In this document: one piece after another, positions 22,760-35,600 of the stretch
Position numbering within the stretch: position 1 is the stretch's first letter
How the letters are laid out: each line of letters begins with the position of its first letter
Assembly (NCBI GenBank): GCA_028753945.1
Contig: JAPNXP010000001.1
Span: forward strand, 9,662,501 to 9,726,500
Source: Hexactinellida sp. DTS-2022
Taxonomy: Eukaryota; Porifera; Hexactinellida
Direction: 5' to 3'
DNA length: 64,000 nt
The notes under the pieces: model-generated
What the model was told of the DNA's origin: nothing
The model's database searches: none
Seen by the model: only the letters and a program-made list of their open reading frames with translations
Position numbers and translations under genes: made by a program

Positions 22760-23785
22760 TGGTCCGTAGATCGTCCACAGAACAGAGTTTTATAAACTAA
22801 GGACTGAAATTTTTTGGACAGGTGTTCTATGGGTTACAGTGTGCACTTGGGGTCACAATTTTTTATTACATTCCTCTGGACACATTTTCACACCTGTTTA
22901 ATGTTACAACAGGTACAATAAATAGAGCCCGATAATTAAAATTATATGCATTCGATGGAGAATTAAATTCTACACCTTGTCACAGTACACTAATTTTCAA
23001 ATTGTGCTTAGTTTGTGCCACAATTGAGTTGCAAGTTTCATTTGTTTACTAACACTTCAGTTCAATTGAAAGTGTTGAATCAAATTCTATTGTTTCAACT
23101 TGTGATAATTATATTGGTTCAACTTGTGAGATCGAGTAGGCTTCTATTTTCCAAATGAAAACTAAGATTTTACATTCCATAACTACGACAGAATATGTGA
23201 TTAAATTTACTTCTCCGAGAATATTCTTGCACAATGGATACATGACATATTTATTTCTAATTAATTCTCTCTGTGTTTAACTTATAGAGACGCTTCCAAT
23301 TATATTATTGGGATTATCGAGTGCGCTGAATTCAAATATGATAGTGAAATTCGATTTAAATTAATAATAAGTGCAAATAATTGAATATATATTTATTAAT
23401 TAAATATTTATACTAATTAGCAAAATTTCATTAATCTTAGAGATGATACAAGATAGAAACAAACTTTCAATTTATCAATTGGTCCTTAAGCCACGTACCA
23501 CCTATACAAGTGGGTCTTGACACCTTGAGGTGATGATGACATCGTTAAAAAAATGTGTTCTTACAATTTTGTTAACTCGATATATAAAATGGGTTAGTTG
23601 ATGTTGAGTGATGACCCAACACTCACATAAAAAATGCTGAGTCATCAGCTATTATATTCTACTCAAACTTGAATATCTCTAAAATGAAGTGAGCTAAATG
23701 GAAACTTTCACCACTCTAGGGGTCGATGCCTTCTGTAACACCTTTTTGAAATAATTTAACACCTTCATAGTGATGATGACTTCGC
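22760..23785 (+). repeat. Body copy, variant B start
   Basis: Starts GGTCCGTAGATCGTCCACAG and runs to TGATGATGACTTCGCG before the hairpin. Non-coding. Confidence 0.8.
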
Positions 23786-23915
23786 GAAAAAAAATCCAAA
23801 ATTGGAGCCTGTGCCGCCAGCATGTTCCTTTGGAGGCACTATCAATAAACCACCAACAAAATATAGTGCCACCAAAGGAACATGCGTCGGCACAGGCTGC
23901 AATTTTGGATTTTTT
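23786..23915. repeat. ~130-bp terminal hairpin
   Basis: Standard arms and loop; followed by a (TTA)n tract and the variant B start at about 23937. Confidence 0.9.
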
Positions 23916-23936
23916 TATTATTATTATTATTATTAT

Positions 23937-25008
23937 TTATCCGTAGCCACTCCACAGAACAGAGTTTTATCAACTAAGAGCCCAAATTTTAGGATGGGTG
24001 TCTCATGGGTTACAGATGTGCACTTGGGGTTACGATTTTTGATTAACAAATTTTGGACACATGTTTAACACCTTTCAAAATTTGTCTGGACCATAACTCA
24101 AGAACTGTTATATGAAAGCCAAAAATTTTTAACCAATGGATTCACGATAAAATTCTGCGTCTGATGGGAAAAAATGCAGATTTTTAAAATTGGTAATTCA
24201 TGCCATAAATGGGGGTTGAAATTTCTTTGTTTACTGACACTTCAGTTCAACTGGAAGTGTTAAATCTAATTCTATTGTTTCAACTTGTGATTATTATATT
24301 GATTCAACTTGTGAGATCGAGTAGGCTTCTATTTTCCAAATGAAAACTAAGATTCTACTTCCATAACAACGACAGATTATGTGATTATATTTATTTCTGC
24401 TTAGAATCTTATTGCACAATGGATACATGACATATTTAATTCTAATTAATTCGCTCTGTGTTTAACGTATAGAGACGGTTCCAAATAGATTATTGGGGGT
24501 ATCGAGTGCGCTGAATTCAAATATGATAATGAAATTCAATTTAAATTAATAATAATTGCAAATAATTGAACTTAATTTAATTTGATGTACATAATATTGG
24601 TGTTAAATTATTAATAGATTAATTAAGTATACATACTAATTAATTAAATATCATAAATCTCAGAGATTATACGAGATAGAAACAAAATTCCAATTTATCA
24701 ATTGATCCTTATGCCACGCAACACCTCTACCAATGGATCTTGACACCTTGAGGTGTTGATGACATCGTAAAAAAAATGAGTTTTCACAATTTTGTGAATT
24801 ATATAATTCAAATGGGTCGGTTGGTTTTGGGTAGTCACCCAACATGCACATAAAAAATGCTAACTCATCACTTATTATATTCTACTAAAACTTGAATATC
24901 TTTGAAATGAAATGAGCTAAAACGAAATTTCCTACTCACTAATGTCGTAACCATTTGAAACACCTTTCTGAAATAATTTAACACCTTCATAGTGATGATG
25001 ACATGGCG
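23937..25008 (+). repeat. Body copy, variant B start
   Basis: TATCCGTAGCCACTCCACAG through TGATGATGACATGGCGG. Another mosaic of the two body subfamilies. Confidence 0.8.
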
Positions 25009-25136
25009 GAAAAAAATCCAAAATTGCAGCTGTACCGACAGCATGTTCCTATGGAGGCACTATCAATAAACCACTACCAAAATATAGTGCCACCAAAGGA
25101 ACATGCGTCGGCACTGCTGCAATTTTGGATTTTTTT
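25009..25136. repeat. ~130-bp terminal hairpin
   Basis: AAAAATCCAAAATTGCAGC through GCTGCAATTTTGGATTTT. It abuts an inverted, truncated body on its right. Confidence 0.9.
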
Positions 25137-25596
25137 ATAATTAATTACGTCAGTATATATTAACAGTGCAATTATATTCTCGCAGAAGTAAATATAATCA
25201 CATAATCTGTCGTTGTTGTGAAATATATAATCTTTTTTTTCAATTGGAAAATAGAAGCCTACTCGATCTCACAAGTTGAATCAATATAATAATAACGAGT
25301 TGAAACAATAGAATTTGACTTAACACTTTCAATTGAACTGAAGTGTTAGTAAACATTAAACAAAGGAAACTTGCAACTCAATTGTGGCACAAACTAAGTA
25401 CAATTTGAAAATTCGTGCACTGTGAAAAGGTGTAGAATTTAATTCTCTATCGAATGCATATAAATTAAATATTCGCGCACTAATTATTGTTCTTGTTTCA
25501 ATATTAAACAGGTGCAAAAATGTGTCCAAAAAAATGTAAGCAAAAATCCTGACCCCAGGTGCACATCTGTAACCCATGAGACACATATCCTAAAAA
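25137..25596 (-). repeat. Inverted, truncated body copy
   Basis: Begins within the body (TAATTAATTACGTCAGTATA) and ends at the variant-B start region (CATGAGACACATATCC), where the module array begins. Confidence 0.8.
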
Positions 25597-25830
25597 TTAG
25601 AACTGGGCCACTATACTATAGTATAGTCGGCACAGTAATAACTAACCAAGGCACTGAGATTAGAACTGGGCCACTATACTGTAGTATAGTCGGCACAGTA
25701 ATAATAACTAACCAAGGCACTGAGATTAGAACTGGGCCACTATACTATAGTATAGTCGGCACAGTAATAATAATAAAGGCAGTGATTCCAATACTGGGCC
25801 ACTATACTATACTATAGTCGGCACAGTAAT
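25597..25830. repeat. Array of 4 near-palindromic modules
   Basis: Four modules with spacers of the AGATTAGAA and GTGATTCCAATA types. One core reads ACTATACTGTAGTATAGT and the last ACTATACTATACTATAGT, so both point change and slippage occur in the core. Confidence 0.92.
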
Positions 25831-26430
25831 TATATTATTAGTTATTTATTTTAGCAATGTTATCCACGGTTAAGTTGAACTAAGTCAACAAATTCCTTAT
25901 TTAATTTAATTTGTTTTAATTCATTAAATAGTAATACTACAATTAAATAGAAGCCAGCTGCAATTTATAAGTTAAATCATAGCCTACTAGTAGGCTATGG
26001 TTAAATCAATTTAATTATCGCAAGTTGAATCAATAGAGTAGGATTTAACAAGTTAAATCAATATAATTATTACAAGTTGAAACAATGGAATTAGATTTCA
26101 CAGTTTTACAGAAATTGAAGTTTGAGTAAACAAAGAAATTTCAACCCCAATTTATGGCAGAAATTAAACCCTTTATTGAAAACTTTCTTCTCCCATCAGA
26201 CGCAGAATTTTATGGTGAATCCAAATATGAAATAATATTTGGGGGTTTAGTAAAACATCTTTTGAGTTATGGACCAGACAAATTTTGAAAGGTGTTAAAG
26301 ATGTGTCCAAAATTTGTTAATCAACAATCGTAACCCCAGCCCCAGGTGCACATCTGTAACCCATGAGACACCCATCCTAAAAATTTGGGCTCTTAGTTGA
26401 TAAAACTCTGTTCTGTGGAGTGGCTAGATA
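25831..26430 (-). repeat. Inverted body copy
   Basis: AGCAATGTTATCCACGG through the variant-B start GTTCTGTGGAGTGGCTAG. It contains a small insertion CATAGCCTACTAGTAGGCTATG (a 22-bp palindrome at about 25978-25999). Right border of the repeat district. Confidence 0.8.
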
Positions 26431-26566
26431 ACTCCTAGATAATTCCTTGATTTAGTGTATTATAAAATGATTCATCACATAAAACTAATGCGAGTTAATA
26501 ACTTAATATATTAACTGTATTTTTAATGAATCGGGTTCCACAGACGGCAGTAGGTGACCATGGGGC

Positions 26567-27100
26567 GCAGCATTTGTTAGAATTTTGAAGCATGCATTTG
26601 TTAAATTTCAACTGATTGCATTTGTTAGAATGAGTTTTATGACTAACTTGCATTTGTTAGAATAATATTATGGCTAACTTGCATTTGTTAGAATAGTTTT
26701 ATGACTAACTTGCATTTGTTAGAATAGTTTTATAAGACTAACTTGCATTTGTTAGAATAGTTGTATGGCTAACTTGCATTTGTTTGAATAATTTTATGGC
26801 TAACTTGCATTTGTTAGAATAGTTGTATGACTAACTTGCATTTGTTAGAATAGTTGTATGACTAACTTGCATTTGTTAGAATAGTTTTATGGCTAACTTG
26901 CATTTGTTAGAATAGTTTTATGACTAACTTGCATTTGTTAGAATAGTTTTATGACTAACTTGCATTTGTTAGAATAGTTGTATGACTAACTTGCATTTGT
27001 TAGAATAGTTTTATGGCTAACTTGCATTTGTTAGAATAGTTTTATGACTAACTTGCATTTGTTAGAATAATTTTATGGCTAACTTGCATTTCTTAGGATA
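26567..27100 (+). repeat. 31-bp satellite, ~17 units
   Basis: Unit: GCATTTGTTAGAATAGTTTT then ATGACTAACTT. Variation is confined to TTTTAT/TTGTAT and GACT/GGCT positions. No gene. The last unit runs into a Helitron-like 3' end (GACCGAAGGGCTCG, then T). Confidence 0.95.
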
Positions 27101-27107
27101 ATTTTAT

Positions 27108-27478
27108 GGCACCGAGACCGAAGGGCTCGTATATTAAAAGCGGAATTGTTGTCTGTGTGTGTGTTTGTGTGTTTGTCCAGAATTGATTGGAAAGACTACG
27201 AGTCCCAGAAAGCTGAAATTTTATATCCTAGGGTAATTTTGTACTGCGACAACGATCTATTGGTTTTTGAAACAAAATAACGGGAGGAGACAAAATAAAG
27301 GCACTTATTTGGGAATAACTCTGTCAGTTCTTATCCGATTCACCCACAATTTTAGATGGCAAGACAACATGAAATGAGACACAGGCAAAGGCGCCCACAG
27401 ACCCCTAAAAAAGAAACGCACATTGTTGTCAGGAAATATTGTTAACAGTGTGGATGCAAGCGGAGCGAGCATCCCTAC
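27108..27478. mobile_element. Helitron-like termini and fragment
   Basis: ACCGAGACCGAAGGGCTCG then T (a 3' end) is followed by a second 5'-like end: TATATTAAAAGCGGAATTG, a GTGTGTGTGTTTGTCC tract, and at 27450 the hairpin GGATGCAAGCGGAGCGAGCATCC in two halves. Remnant only. Confidence 0.5.
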
Positions 27479-28575
27479 TGAATTTTGATCTTAGGAAGCA
27501 TTGAGCTATATAAGAACGAGACTCAACTGATGTTCACAGAAGCTATATACTATTATGTTACATCTTCACAACTATTTTGAAAGAAATGTTTGATTCCAAA
27601 GAATATACCATATAATTGTACAATTAACACAATGCATTAACAATGAACATGGCTCACAATTATAGCACTATACTAATTATTAGCATGATTGTGCATTACA
27701 GTCAGCGTTCGGTCCTAAAGCTAATTTGACCAGCCAGTGGCCAGTCAAATCGACCCTGCACCTGCTCAAATTACTTCCATAATTTGTTCTGCACCCATCA
27801 AAATAGAAAGCAAGACCATTTAGCTGGGATGGAGAATGGTTTCCTATCTATTCGAAGGTTGCAGGTAGTAAGTAAGCCTAGTATACGCACTCAATTTAGA
27901 GATTTTGCGTGACACCGAAGTTATACTATTGTATTTATCTGTTGAAACAGTGTCCTATTCTCTCCCGCCAGTGTATTGCCATATTCTGAAATTTGTCGGT
28001 CGATGACGCCGGCACGAGGCCTGCCGAATGTGGCCCGTATCTTGGAATCGGGGAACACTGATTACAGTGGTCTTAATTATTGTTTGAGAGCAGTGAAATT
28101 CTTCGATGTACAAGATGCAAATTATAAAAATTACTTAAGATTATATATACGCGTGTTGCGTATAATACGTATCATACATTATACGCTATCCATCAGTATG
28201 TATTTTGCGTTAAATATATGATCAACCAGGGATGTTTTCAAAGTAAATTCAGTAGTATATGTTGAAATCTTATTGTAAAACAAGATGCTAGAAAGTAATC
28301 AAATTTATACTATACAGACTATACTATAGGTCGATTAACATTTAAAGAATAACGATTAAACCGAACGTTGTTCATTAAAATTCTAATAAATCGATATAAT
28401 AAGTAAGATATACGAATAATACTGAAAAACATTATTCCAATTATACGTAAAAAGTATCAATAGAATAAGTATTAAACAACCAAGAAAATTACACAGTTAA
28501 ATTTGTATACGCACGTGCTTATACTGCGTACCCCTGTGGGCGCCACTGGACACAGGTATTCCGATTTATGGGTTT
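27479..28575. other. Intergenic stretch, no gene supported
   Basis: AT-rich. Contains diverged copies of the 31742-type hAT MITE ends (TATACGCACGTGCTTATACTG, CTGTGGGCGCC near 28510-28550). Short ORFs here have no recognisable features. Confidence 0.45.
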
Positions 28576-28821
28576 ATGACGTCACTTGGGAATTTATTAT
28601 TATTATTTAATATTATTTTTATTATTGCTTTAAATTCACTGCACAAATTGAGGTTTGGTTATTACCTGCTGTCTCCACCTGTATACAGTTTAGTTAGTTC
28701 TATTAGTGATTTATTAAGGCCAAGTATCCCCTGGAAATCTAAAGTATACTTGGGCACGTTAGTCTGTCTCATAATACCCCTTCCAATTATCTATTGTTTA
28801 AGACAAAGTTTGACTCTCTAG
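28576..28821 (+). CDS. Possible small two-membrane-segment protein (Yos1/IER3IP1-like layout)
   Basis: An 81-residue ATG-to-stop ORF in an otherwise stop-rich region. It shows a hydrophobic segment at about residues 6-20, an LHKLRF motif at about 22-27, a polar linker with SPPVYSLVSSISDLLRP, and a second hydrophobic segment with IPLPIIYCL near the C-terminus. The length (~80 aa), LHxxRF after the first segment and a proline-containing second segment resemble Yos1/IER3IP1, ER-Golgi trafficking proteins, but the similarity is weak and only by eye. It sits 0.8 kb upstream of PARP3 on the same strand. It could be a chance ORF. Confidence 0.3.
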   Translation: MTSLGNLLLLFNIIFIIALNSLHKLRFGYYLLSPPVYSLVSSISDLLRPSIPWKSKVYLGTLVCLIIPLPIIYCLRQSLTL

Positions 28822-29034
28822 CTTATATACTTCCCGACTTACAGCAAGGTATGTGGATATGGAACTAAAAGACAAATGATTGACCTCAACATTAATTGAA
28901 ATTTTTCTATAAACAGAGTCAGATCTGAAATTTGGGTAGTTATCAATGCGATGTTAGTGCCTATATAGTTAGTACTAACTACTAGCACGGGGGCGACAGA
29001 GAGCTTTAAGCAATTACGTGATTGATTAAAAATA

Positions 29035-29107
29035 TTTCTCGAGTGACTAATCATAATTTTCTGGAATGTTTCATCATTCTGAAAATTATGATTAGTCACT
29101 CGAGATG
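29035..29107. repeat. ~72-bp hairpin
   Basis: CTCGAGTGACTAATCATAAT and ATTATGATTAGTCACTCGAG form a perfect 20-bp outer stem extended by TTTTC/GAAAA; the loop is ~20 bases. Followed by ATGACGTCATAACTTG, a motif also at about 46262. Confidence 0.85.
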
Positions 29108-29616
29108 ACGTCATAACTTGTCGAGGTGTGAGAAATTTTGAGTGTAAACTTCAAATTGTTGACGGGTGCCAAAAGTTACCCCTATATGCCAAAAATCACA
29201 TTTGGAAACCGGAAACCTAATGCTTTTCATTTTTTATAATTGGAGCCTCTCAGACTCAAGTTAAAAACCCCGAGATCGCGACGTTCCAGTCCTTATCTAA
29301 AGGAGTCTATGATTTGGATAGATAATTAATTTATATATCTTTTGGGTAATCACAAATGTTCAATTTAGCTAGGGTTTATGCTATAATTGGGGTGCCAATC
29401 AGAATCTCCTCTATTTCCTCGCATTTCAGATTCAGTAAAACTGTTAAATCAATTAAATCAATTTCCATTGTTTCAACTTGTAATAATTATATTGAATTAT
29501 TAACTTGTACATACGTACACTCGGAAAATACATACTTATTTTCCATTCCCAAGAGAGACTTATTACCAAGTTCTAATGTATTATTTTGATTAGAAAGTTA
29601 TTATTGTTTACTAACC

Positions 29617-32600
29617 ATGCCACCTCGGAGAAAAGCCGCCACTAAAAGTGTCGCCACAAAGACAACAAAAGGAGCAACCACTGCAATGGAAGAGGAACAA
29701 GATGATCTTTCTAAACTAACTCTTTCAAAGATAAAGCAAGCACTTGAGGAGAGATGTAAGATTAACCATTTCCAACTCTAGCTTTTCACGAAATCTTGGA
29801 TTCTTTTTTATGAAATACAGTCAACTCCGCTTAATTAATGGGGTCATTTTCCAGAGCAGTATCATGCCACTATAAGCTGATACAAATATTTTCGGTTAAT
29901 TTGGTCAAATTTCGATTAACCAGGTCAAAGATTATCAAAAATGAGTCCAAATTTGGTTATTCTGGTTAAATTTTGGTAATAAAATTGGGTAATATTTTCT
30001 TTATTTTCTACATCATGATTTATATCGACTGTACATTACTATTAGGGTTGGAGACTACAGGTCAGAAGGCTGAGTTAATAGAGCATCTCAAAAAGGCTCT
30101 GGAAGTGGAAGATGGAGACACTGCTCCTAAGCCTAAGAAAGTAAAGAAAGAACCTGAACAGACTGAATTCCAGAAAGCAAAGGAATTATTACAGGAGCAT
30201 GGTATATATACAGTAGTGTTCGCCTAATAGCAATTGCTCTATTAGCAAGTTACTTTTTGTCCCCAAGTGAGCATTTAATGTTAAATTTGTTCTTATAATA
30301 GCAAGTTCGCCTATTAGCAAGGAAATTTCGTGCAAAATGCGACTTGCTATTAGGCAAACACCACTGTACTATTATACAGTGTTGTTATCGTAATAATAAC
30401 TGCTCTAATAGCAAGTTATTTTCAGTCCCCAAGCGAGCATTTAATATTAATTCTGTTCCTCTAATAGCAATTCGCATTTTGAATAGAGGAACAGAATTAA
30501 CATTAAATGCTCGCTTGGGGACTAATTTAACTTGCTAATAGGGCAAGATTTATTGCTATTAAAGAATTGCTATTTATAATAGGGGAACACCCCTGTAAAT
30601 AATCTATTATGAAGGAACTTTCTCTTACTTTAATAGAAAATATCTAACTTGTATAATACGTTAATTTTCCCTCCCGAATACCGTATTATAAGTACAGTAA
30701 AACCTCGTTAGTATGCATGAACACCAGGGCCCGTTGAAATTCGTTCGCCTTATCCGGAATTCGTATTAACCAATATCAATGGTATTGAAAGGCTTTGAAG
30801 GGGACTGAAATAGTGATCGTATTAACCGGAATTTCGTATTAACCGTTTTCGTATTATCGAGGTTCTACTATACGTGATATTCAATATGCGTATTATACAC
30901 CTAAAAAATTCAACTTTTTATCTTCTTTTTAATAAATTAGCTACCAAGAAGAAAAAATGTCTTTCACAACGAAAAGTTGACAAGAAAGTTCCATTCCCGA
31001 ACTCCTATACGGTTGTTGAGGACTGGGATTGTATGTTGAATCAGACAAATGTAGGAGACAACAACAACAAGTATTACGTCATACAAGTTCTGCAGAGTGG
31101 ACTTCGATACTACGTGTGGAACAGATGGGGTCGAGTTGTAAGGGATTATGCGTGCAGTTAATTCCCGTTAACAGTAGAACTCGGTTATAACGTACTGGGT
31201 TAGTACTGTTATATAACAGTTCACCTACCTCTATTACTCTAACCATAATTAATCAGGGGTACTCTCTATCGATGACGGTTTACTTACCGTCTTTGTTATG
31301 GCTACTCACTTTACACTTCCTATAGTCGAAATCAGGTGCAGGGGTTTTCATACCGGTTATTTTGGCGCATTGTTCTTCAATCCTTGTATAAATTGTTTTA
31401 GTTTTCGTACAATTTCCATTATAAAAAATCTTTAATTACACCTACGCCCACAGCATGTTCTTTTGGAGGCACTATCAATCCACCAACCACCAAAGATAGT
31501 GCCTCGGACTTCCTCCTAGGAAAATGCTGTCGGCACAGGTGAATTTAGATTTTATAATGGAATTATACGAAAACTAAAACAATTTATACAAGGATTGAAG
31601 AAGACAAAAATAACCGGTATCACAACCCCTATTTCGACTATAAGAAGTATAAAGCGAGGAGCCATAACAAATACGGTAAGTAAACCGTCATCGATAGAGA
31701 GTACCCCTGATTAATTATGGTTAGAGTAATATAGGTAGGTACAGGGGCGCCCGCAGGTTAAAAATTAATGTACGCACAATATGTTTTTTCAGGAAGTTTC
31801 TGTATCCAATTTCCAAACTCAGGAGTTTTGTGACTAATTTCAAAAAATCTTAGCACAAAAGAGTGCTAAAATTAATTAACAGATAAAATTTACTATACGC
31901 ACGTGCGTATAGTGCGTATGCCTGCGGGCGCCCCTGGGTAGGTAAACTGTTATACAACAGTACTAATCCAGGTACGTTATACTCGAGTTCTATTGTAATT
32001 TATTTTATCCCATTTTGCAAAATTCCTTTCTGACAAACAATACTGTTAGAAGGAAATCTACTGAATACCATAGCTACAGTTCTGTTTCTAGGGAGAAGAC
32101 GGACAGAATAATATGAAAGGTCCATTCGTCAAACAGGACGCAGCAGAGAAGGAATTTGCTAAGAAATTCAAAGAAAAGACTAGGAATAATTGGGACAATC
32201 GAGTTAACTTTACAGCTGTAGCTGGGAAGTATACGCTGCTAGATTTGGTAGATTATGATGATGAGGAGGTGGGTTGTTATAAATGTTATATCTTTGTTAT
32301 GGGAATTCTCATTCGATCGGAATTACCATATTATTTGCTTAGGAATTGCTATGTACAGTGAACTCTCGTTATAACGAAGTGCTTGGGACCTGTATATTCC
32401 TTTGTTATATCCAATTATTCGTTATAAGCGGATAATAATAAAGCATTTAGTACTCGGGGGGATATATCCATTAAATTATAAGCGATTATTTCGTTATATC
32501 ACACTTCGTTATAACGTGAGTTCACTCTAATTTCCATAGAATTATCATAGAATTCCGGAAAATATTTCCGTATACAATTGTGTTTAATGTTAATTAAACA

Positions 32601-35600
32601 CATTTAATGTTAATTTTGCTAGTCTAATGGCAAGTTCAACTATTAGCAAGCAAATTTTGTGAAAAATGCGAATTGCTAATACGCGAACACCACTGTAATT
32701 TCCACCGAATTCCCCTGGGAATTGCCACCACAACCCTGTCAAATATTTAATAAATTAATATCGATTTAGTTTTGTAGCTTGTGTTTATGGCGTTACAACA
32801 AATGCTCGCTTGGGGACTGAAATAACTTGTTAATAGAGCAGTATAGCTATTAGAGCAATTGCTATTAGGCGAACACCACTGAATATAATATATTTTTATC
32901 TTTTCTTAAGATAATTGCGCTTATGGACACACAAACAGATGCTAAACCAAAAAAGGTGAAAGCTTGTTGCTTAGACAAAACAACACAAGAGTTGGTAAAA
33001 CTCATCTTTGACAACGATATGTTCAACAACGCGATGAAGAGCTTTGACATAGGTAGAGACTTGTATATCGAAAGACTTATTACCTGAAAAGAAATTGGAA
33101 TTACAGTCGACTCCGTTTAATAGAGCCACCGGTTACCTTATTATAGGAAATTAACGCGCCATGAAATTAACGCGAAGGAAATTAACGCGAATTGGAGCTG
33201 AACATTTTCAAATACATGAAATTAACGCGAATATATTTTAGAAAAAATTCAGGATTATTAATCTCCTGATTTAATACTATTATTGTGCCCAAATAGGCTT
33301 CCATTCTACTTGATAAACATGGTATATCCTTTCAACCTAGTTGCATATCTGAAATATGTAGCTCGGAAGTTTGTCCAGCTATTGTGTAATTTTGCTAAAT
33401 AGCAGGAAATTTAAGGTCATGGAAATTAACGCGCCATGAAATTATCGCGAAGGAAATTAACGCGATTTGGAGAAATTCGCGTTAATTTCCTATAATAAGG
33501 TAATATATTTTTCCGCTTAATGGGTCACAATTTCACAGTTTTTTGGACGGAATTGCATTTTTTTCCTCTAATTCGTTCAATTTTGGATGAATTCCTTATT
33601 TGTCGGTAGCAGACATATATGTAAACCGAAATAAATTTTATTCATGGAATTACCATATTTCTCCGAATAAGCGTCGGGTCTATATAAATGGCATTTGTAC
33701 AGAGGTGGGCACAGTAAATCAAAAAGTTAACTTCGTTAATTGTTAATCCGTTAACCAAAAAGTTAACTCCGTTAACCGTTAATCCGTTAATTCGTTAACA
33801 ATGTAACGGAAGTTAACGATAATCTATATTATTCAAACAACAACAAAATCACTTTTTTCTCTCTAAAACACCTAAAAGTGCAAAAACTATAAAATGAGCC
33901 TTTGTTGGGTCTTTTTAAGCTAGAATTTCTGCTAGCACAACTTTGATATACATTGATTCTGTTCAATAGATTCACCTCGGGACCAGATTATCTTGACCGG
34001 ATTAAGCGGAGAGATCATTTAACCGAAAATAGTCAAACTGTAATTCGTCCTAAAATTATGTGAAATTTTGATCCCACTAAATAACCGGTGGCTCAACATC
34101 TGTTGCAGTCAAAGTGCGTTTTCAGTCAAAACTTGTTTTGGCTAGTCAGTTCGCGTTTTGACTGAAAACGCACATTGACTGCAACATACACAAAGTAAAT
34201 AATCCACAATTTATGGTGGATTAGTTTAGCGACCAAAGGCAAAATTTCGTGTCTTTACAAAGATTTTGGTGGCTACCCCACCAAACCACCTAATTTGTCG
34301 AGCACTGCTGTATATTAGTGAAGAAACAGCATTAAACTAAATGTTTTTTTCTTCACTTCAGCATTGAGGAGCCTTGTCCTATATAGAGGGGCTTTAACGG
34401 ACTTGAAACCAGGCACGTAGCTAGAGTATATAATTCTGGGGGGCAAGTGCAGGGAGTTGGGGGGCAAGTGCAGGAAGTCGGGGGGCAAGTGGGGGACGAA
34501 TCACTCTATTTACTATAACGAACACCTCCTAAATTCTCTTGGGAGGGGGGGCGAGAAGTACTTTTGGGGGGCAGTCGCCCCCCCCCGCCCCCCCGTAGCT
34601 ACGTGCCTGCTTGAAACGGAAGTTAATTACTAGTCCGCTAATGATGTTTATCGGATTAACGGTTTATAATGCCCAGCTTTGCATTTGTATGACAAAAATT
34701 ACGGTACAGTCGGTACTTATATATCTGTCACGTCATTTCGCCCAAGTGGCACCTCAAAAATATGCGTCTTGTATATGACTACCTTTATCAAAAACAATTA
34801 CATAAGTAGAAGCACCCTGGATTACTTATTTCGAAGAATACAGTGGATGCCGGTTATAAGCACATCGTCGGGAACTGCACTTAAGGTGCTTATAACCGGC
34901 ATGTTCTTATAACCGACATAGTATATTATACAGGGTATATGGCAACCGTTTTCCAACATAGTGTGCTTATATCCGATATGTTCTTATAACCGGTGTGCTT
35001 ATATCCGACATCTACTGTAATTGAATTGCATCTATTTAGTTGACTATACTAATTAATCCCAGGTCCAGAAATTTGAGTGCGTATCATTGCCTTATGTATA
35101 GAATGCTATGGTTTTGTCTTTACGATGAAGATATATTCACTATACAGATTTATGTGCAATGGGTGATTAAAACCTCAATTAATAAAGCCACATAACGAGA
35201 GTTCACTGTAAGTAGGTCTTTACTTTATACTCATTAATTTAGATGTAAAGAAAATACCGTTAGGAAAACTGAGTAGGGGACAGATTGCTAAAGGTTTTGA
35301 TATTTTGGAGAAAATTGAAGCCGAACTGAACGCAAATAAAACCGGTAAACTCGCCGAGTTTAGCTCTAACTTTTTTACAATTATTCCTCACGATTTTGGT
35401 CGTCAGCGACCTCCCTCTATAAGCAATGCCGAAGCACTCCAACAGAAGAAAGATATGCTAATGGTCAGTTGAAATCAGTGTATTATTGTCTGTTAAACTA
35501 CAGTAGATTCTCGTTAATAGGAACAGTGTTGTTCTGATTCAATTATTTCTAATCCGCTTAGTGAATTCGTTCGGATTAGTGAAGTAATACATTTATTTTG

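Larger units (their letters stand above)
31207..31959. mobile_element. Foldback with GTAC duplication (sister of 22309-22651)
   Basis: Ends TGTTATATAACAGTTCACC and GGTAAACTGTTATACAACA, with GTAC at 31203-31206 and 31960-31963. The arms contain GATGACGGTTTACTTACCGT. It holds a diverged dominant-type hairpin (31430-31556) at its centre and a hAT MITE (31742-31936) in its right arm. Confidence 0.8.
31172..31995. mobile_element. pogo-like MITE disrupted by nested insertions
   Basis: CAGTAGAACTCGGTTATAAC start and GTTATACTCGAGTTCTATTG end, with TA at the right border. Almost its whole length is the foldback at 31207-31959. Confidence 0.65.

Noticed and set aside
27976-28221. 81-codon ORF starting near 27976
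   Set aside because: No recognisable motif, non-ATG context uncertain, and its 3' part overlaps degraded MITE sequence.
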